Assembly (NCBI GenBank): GCA_900618425.1
Contig: UZAN01056495.1
Span: 1 to 11,224, forward strand
Length of the DNA stretch: 11,224 nucleotides
Source of the DNA: Echinostoma caproni
Lineage: Eukaryota > Platyhelminthes > Trematoda > Plagiorchiida > Echinostomatidae
Direction of reading: 5' to 3'
The notes beneath the pieces were generated by a model, which was not told the DNA's origin, made no database searches, and was given only the letters and a program-made list of their open reading frames with translations. The position numbers were made by a program, and so were the translations under genes. Shown here one piece after another: positions 7,562 through 11,224 of the stretch; positions within the stretch are counted from its first letter, which is position 1, and the number at the start of each line of letters is the position of its first letter.

Positions 7562-8916
7562 ATGGTTGCTCGCATTCTAAGAAGTTACGCCACCGGTATA
7601 CCAAAAACCGGGAGTAGTGCTGCAAAACGTCTGGGTAGCGCGAGGAATACACCCCAGTCCACGGAATACTCATAGGGTATTGCAAGTTGTTCATCTGATG
7701 TCAAGAAAGGCATCTGTTGCGATAGCTGTGCAAATTGGTACCATCAGGCCTGCAGTGGCCTAAAGCAGAAAGCGCTGATACTCTGCAACGAACACAAAGT
7801 TCTCAAGTTGGTGTGTGCAGATTGCATTAAGGTACCCACGATGCCTGAAAGACAACTCCAAATATCACCACACGTATTAGCTCAGATTCTGAGCAAGGGA
7901 CACAACGGTAATAAACCGATACCAATGATGCATTAGCTATAAAAGTTCCAGCAAGGACACACTGAAGAGGAGAATCGAATAACTAGAGGTTAAGACCAGG
8001 TAACAAGAGGGGCACTTGGAGTCCCTCCTTCAGAAGGTTAATCGACTCGGGGCGGCTATGCTAAACCTTGAGGCCAGCAGTGAGATATCACTAGTTAGGC
8101 AGCCGCACGTAGTAATAGTAATAATAGTAATAGTAATATAATATAATAGTAATTGCCGAGCCTCTGTGTGTTAACCCAAAATAGAGGGACAGGGAACTCA
8201 GACACTAGATCATCAGCCTGCTGCGGACGGCAACTATCGCCGGTCACGCTTTTCTCAAAAGGGTATTTAGACTGGGTCGATGGGCCGGTAAAACGGACAC
8301 TAATCAATGGGCGACCAGACCGGTGCTAGTTGAGTTCGGGAACTCGAAATACCGGGACGCTTTCCTTACAGTGTTGGAAAGAGTGAAGACGGCGACTTCC
8401 GGTTTGGTCATAATTCAACCCGATCGCTTGACTGCGGGGAGGGGAGAATTTGTATACGCAGTCTCTTTGAAGGGGGCAACGCTAATTGGCCAGTGAAAGT
8501 CACCTTTGTTAAAGATCGAACGAGTGCCAGGCAAGCTTACACGGACTAGTGAAGCTACCCTTCGGGAAACGTTTGCCAGTATTATCGGGCGCAGCCTCGG
8601 AAATGTTTTAAGTCCGGATGATCACCTCATCCCCGGTAATAAGCATAATGCCACTAAGAGAGGCGGCAAGCACCCAGGCGAGTTATTCACCAACTACCAC
8701 TACTGGGGTCCCAAAAAACGGAATCAGCCCTCGGAGGAGAGACCCGAGGGACTGCCAGTGAAATTACAGGGAACGGAAAACCCACTCGGGCCGAAAACCA
8801 AACGCGCCAGAGGCCAGTCAACCGAAGGGAATCGACCCAAGAAGAAAATGGAAGAAAGGCCTGTAAAAGCTGTTAGGTTTACTGAGGGGCGGTCCCAAAA
8901 TAGAGGGGGGAATTGA
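7562..8916 (+). pseudogene. LINE-4 ORF1 (PHD-finger nucleic-acid-binding protein), broken
   Basis: ORF1 proteins of CR1-type LINEs bind the element RNA. ATG 7562 opens a frame reading MVARILRSYATG, TAG at 7673, then a PHD-like finger: ASC, ICCDSCANWYHQACSGL and LVCADC. The last six ligands fit the PHD pattern (C-x2-C, WYH-x2-C, C-x2-C); only one Cys of the first pair is visible. The frame ends at TAG 7934. A shift near 7940-7955 gives a heptad-like coil (LKRRIEQ-type, then LESLLQKVNRLGAAMLNLEA; two stops). A trinucleotide repeat interrupts at 8109-8154. A third frame (8251-8916) reads FLKRVFRLGRW, RPVLVEFGNSKYRDAFL, an RNA-binding-like segment, then TGA 8494, and a Lys/Arg-rich tail (KKRNQPSEERPEG and others) to TGA 8914-8916. 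The length, about 450 codons, suits a whole ORF1. Confidence 0.82.
8109..8154. repeat. GTA/ATA microsatellite inside ORF1
   Basis: A run of TAG/TAA/ATA trinucleotides drifting into ATA-ATA dinucleotide-like sequence. It sits between the coiled-coil and RNA-binding-like parts of ORF1 and introduces stops in each forward frame. It could be local slippage or the tail-only remnant of an inverted retrotransposon insertion, since its reverse complement is an ATT/ACT run. Confidence 0.75.
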
Positions 8917-8962
8917 CCAGATCTCAGAAGGCGACTCAAGCCACCAGTGCCCTAGGACAAAC

Positions 8963-9817
8963 ATGAAACTGCGGACAAGGAATAGTTTTGAAGTACTCCG
9001 CATCAATATATGTAGCATTAGTAACAAATGGGCGGAGATGAAATAAGAGGCCTCGAGTGTACAGCGCATGGCCATAACAGAGACATGGCTAAAGCTAGAA
9101 GAGAATATCAGCGCGTACATCTTGCAGGACTAGTGTCCCTAAAGAACCGACAGAAGAAACGGAAGAATAAGAGGGGAGTTATACTGCTAATGGCAAGTAA
9201 AAGTAACTCACACAGATTGCAGGAATCACACTGAACTCTCCTTGTATCCAACCTGTCTCGTGCAAGGCCAAAAGTGGGAGAGGGTGGGTCTGCTTCGTTT
9301 GCGTATACAGAAGCCCATCTAAGAATGTGGATGAGGACGCTGCCCTACTAGATTTACTGGAAACCATAGGCGAAGCAGCTGAAAACACAATTATAACGCA
9401 CCAGAAGTAAACTGGCAGGAGGCATCGGCTCCTCCAAAATCTTTCGGGGGACGCCTGATTGCTTATCTACGGGACTGAGACCTAATTCAGCATTTACTAC
9501 AGCCCACGAGGTGGAGAGCCGGATGCACAGCAGGACTGCTTGACTTGGTCATAACCAAGTGCCCAAATGACGTAAGAAACCGAGTACTGAGAGCGCCAAC
9601 AGGACGCAGCGACCACGCAGTAATACTGTTCAATGTACCATCTACGCCGGACAACCCACCTGATAAGAATGAACATTCAAAGGTTGCTGGACAGGGTCAC
9701 CAAATTAAGCTGGGAGAAAGCAGAAACACAGTTGAGGAACTTTGGGAAGTTACAAAGGGTAGCCTTCCTTACCCTATGCAGGAATATGCACCACTACGGA
9801 AAATCAGAAGGCAATGA
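8963..9817 (+). pseudogene. LINE-4 ORF2, apurinic-type endonuclease domain, broken
   Basis: The endonuclease nicks target DNA to prime reverse transcription. ATG 8963, 46 bp after the ORF1 stop, leads into FEVLRINICSISNKW (the Asn-containing first block), TAA 9044, then MAITETWL with the metal-binding Glu. TAG follows ILQD. A shift near 9290 gives FVCVYRSPSKNVDED (the conserved YRSP block) through ETIGEAAENTIIT. The next block should be GDFN, but the frame jumps straight to NAPEVNW (9395), so a small deletion has removed the Gly, Asp and Phe. The frame then runs RLIAYLRD, TGA 9476, HLLQPTRW, LLDLVITK and GRSDHAVILF, with the catalytic SDH His intact, ending at 9817. Four of the five classic blocks remain. 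The domain is inactive from the deletion alone. Confidence 0.88.
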
Positions 9818-11224
9818 AGACCCCCGTGATGGACGAGTAGGGTAGGCAGGCCCCAACGACGGAAACATGCTGCGTGGGCACGTTTCAGAGGAATATGGGG
9901 CCATATAAGGCTTCTACAGTCTAGAAGGGCTACCGAGGCTGCGCTGAGGGTTCAGTGAGCATGTCAGATGAAGTATAAAAATTGTCTCGCACTTAGAGCC
10001 AAAACCTGCTCAAAGGTGTACTACAACTACGTCCAGTCTAAAGCGGCTCTGAAGTCAGCAATGGGCCGCGTGCGGGACAAAAACGGACAACATACTGAGA
10101 ATGACACAGAGTAACTAGAAATTCTGAAAAGGTTCTTCGAGATGGTGCATCAGGCGGATGTGGGATCTACACCAGCTCTCTAAACTACCTGGGTTCCGGG
10201 GACGGAAGAGCCAATCTTTCACTCAGAGGAGACAGAGGTGGTGCTGAGGCAAAGGCACAAACCTGCAGTATCAGACGGCATCCACCCGGCGATAATGAAG
10301 CCTCTAGCGTTCGTCATGATTGACCCATTTGCGAGACTATATAGTCTGTCACTCGGATGTGGAATGGTGCCGGGAGATTGGAAAATGGCTGAAGTGGTCC
10401 CCGTACATAAAGGGGATTGCACCGAGGAATCGATAAACGACAGACCAGTCAGCCTCACACTGGTCTCACTGAAGGTAATGGAAAGAATATTGAGAGACAG
10501 GATGGCTCAGCACTTATTAACTCGCGATTTGCTTTCGGGCAAGCAACATGGCTTTGTTAGGGGAAGTCGTCTTTGACGAACCTACTAGCATTTCTTGACG
10601 AGCTTACGGCCAGACTAGATAGATTACACGGAGGCGAAGTATGCTGACTTTACCTTCAGAAAGCATTCAGCTTCGTAAACCATCGTCTTCTAGCGCGAAA
10701 AATACAAGCACTCTGCTTTAGCCCCGGTATCGTTCGATGGATCGATGAATACTTCCGGGGGAGAATCTTCCATGTTAAGGTTGATGGGGCAAGGTCGGAT
10801 AGAGCATCAGCGTTCAGTGGCGTCCCCCAGGGATTGGTATTAGGGTCGCTACTTTTCATCACCTGCATCAACGACCTGCCGCAATAACTGGTTGGGCCGG
10901 GTTTTGTGTTTGCGGACGATGTTAAGCTAGTTGGAAATCCCACCTCAACGCAAACGCAGCAAGACCTAGATCGTTTGCAAAACTGAGCAAAGGAATGGGA
11001 GCTACCACTGAACATCAATAAGTGCAGAAAGCTTCTATTACAGGGAGACTAACCACCTCCGACTAACAGGCTACCGAACCTGGATAACCCTCGGGAAATA
11101 TTGCAAACAGGACAGATGAGGGATCTGGGAGTGCTCATATACGGGACCTGCAAACCAGCCAAGCAGTGTCTTCTATCGGCGACAAAGGCAAATAGAGCGC
11201 TTTATCAGTTACTGCGAACTGTGG
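9818..11224 (+). pseudogene. LINE-4 ORF2, linker and reverse transcriptase, partial at window edge
   Basis: After the endonuclease comes a linker in mixed frames (NIQRLLDRVTKLSWEKAETQ from an overlapping frame near 9675-9735). From about 9967 one frame carries LALRAKTCSKVYYNYVQSKA, GRVRDKNGQ, TAA 10112, ILKRFFEM, TAA 10181, then SDGIHPAIMKPLA, MVPGDWKMAEVVPVHKGD, VSLTLVSLKVMERI and LLSGKQHGFVRG. A shift at about 10565-10570 leads to SLTNLLAFLDELTARLDR. Motif A reads C-stop-LYLQKAFSFVNH: the usual YLDFxKAFD has lost both Asp, with TGA at 10645. Motif B is SGVPQGLVLGSLLF and motif C is FVFADDVKLVG with both Asp kept (10915-10920). Further stops are at 10885, 10984 and 11050. DLGVLIYGT and KANRALYQLL mark the start of the thumb, and the reading leaves the window still open. 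Confidence 0.9.

Larger units (their letters stand above)
7405..11224 (+). mobile_element. LINE-4, near-complete CR1/jockey-type retrotransposon (runs off window)
   Basis: An ordered set of LINE parts: a leader (7405-7561, non-coding, T-rich), ORF1 (7562-8916), a 46-bp gap, then ORF2 with endonuclease and reverse transcriptase (8963 to the edge). The two-ORF layout, PHD-like finger in ORF1, apurinic-type endonuclease and reverse transcriptase blocks fit the CR1/L3 group of non-LTR elements. The 5' end is not marked by a target duplication that I can see, so 7405 is an estimate. The rest of ORF2 and the 3' tail lie past 11224. Stops and shifts in every domain make this copy inactive. It is visibly richer in G and C than the Tc1-like element. 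Confidence 0.85.

Noticed and set aside
8724..9120. Minus-strand open frames opposite LINE-4 ORF1 and ORF2
   Set aside because: They are antisense to ORF1's basic tail and the endonuclease start, and have no motif of their own.

Overview
This is an 11.2 kb stretch of animal nuclear DNA made almost entirely of decayed, nested transposable elements. I see no intact host gene, no rRNA or tRNA gene and no prokaryotic signature. Several diverged CR1/jockey-type non-LTR retrotransposons (LINEs), a Tc1-like DNA transposon and mid-range GC point to an invertebrate. A flatworm is my best guess, but the sequence does not prove it. Two single N bases (1123 and 6556) suggest a draft assembly.

Layout: 1-641 is unassigned. 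Bases 642-1240 hold copy A of a dispersed repeat of about 600 bp. A 5'-truncated LINE (LINE-1 below) starts at about 1252, directly after that repeat's tail, and runs to a stop at 4509. It is interrupted by a 1910-bp Tc1/mariner-type transposon (1760-3669) with 25-bp terminal inverted repeats and a TA target duplication. Removing the transposon and one TA rejoins the reverse transcriptase in frame. The transposon carries a minus-strand transposase pseudogene with two helix-turn-helix regions and recognisable D, D and E catalytic motifs, but at least six stops and two frameshifts.

Bases 4510-4879 are non-coding. A second LINE fragment (LINE-2, about 4880-5711) stops where a 278-bp tandem duplication begins (5712-6250); both units carry the same small hairpin. 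Bases 6251-6556 are unassigned. Copy B of the dispersed repeat (6557-7186) ends in an AATAAA signal and a (TTA)n tract. A third reverse transcriptase fragment (LINE-3, 7188-7404) again begins directly after that tail.

From about 7405 to the window edge lies the most complete element, LINE-4. It has an ATG-started ORF1 (7562-8916) with a PHD-like zinc finger, a coiled-coil-like segment, a microsatellite interruption, an RNA-binding-like segment and a very basic tail. After 46 bp comes ORF2 (8963 onward) with an apurinic-type endonuclease and a reverse transcriptase that leaves the window at 11224. It too is dead: the endonuclease GDFN motif is deleted and the reverse transcriptase motif A aspartates are lost.

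All four LINE copies lie on the plus strand and the transposase on the minus strand. The implied order of events is: dispersed repeats first, truncated LINEs at their tails next, and the Tc1 insertion into LINE-1 last in that part. Nothing here looks functional today. The value lies in the clean nested-insertion record, a possible splice-out property of the transposon ends, and the unnamed 600-bp repeat family.
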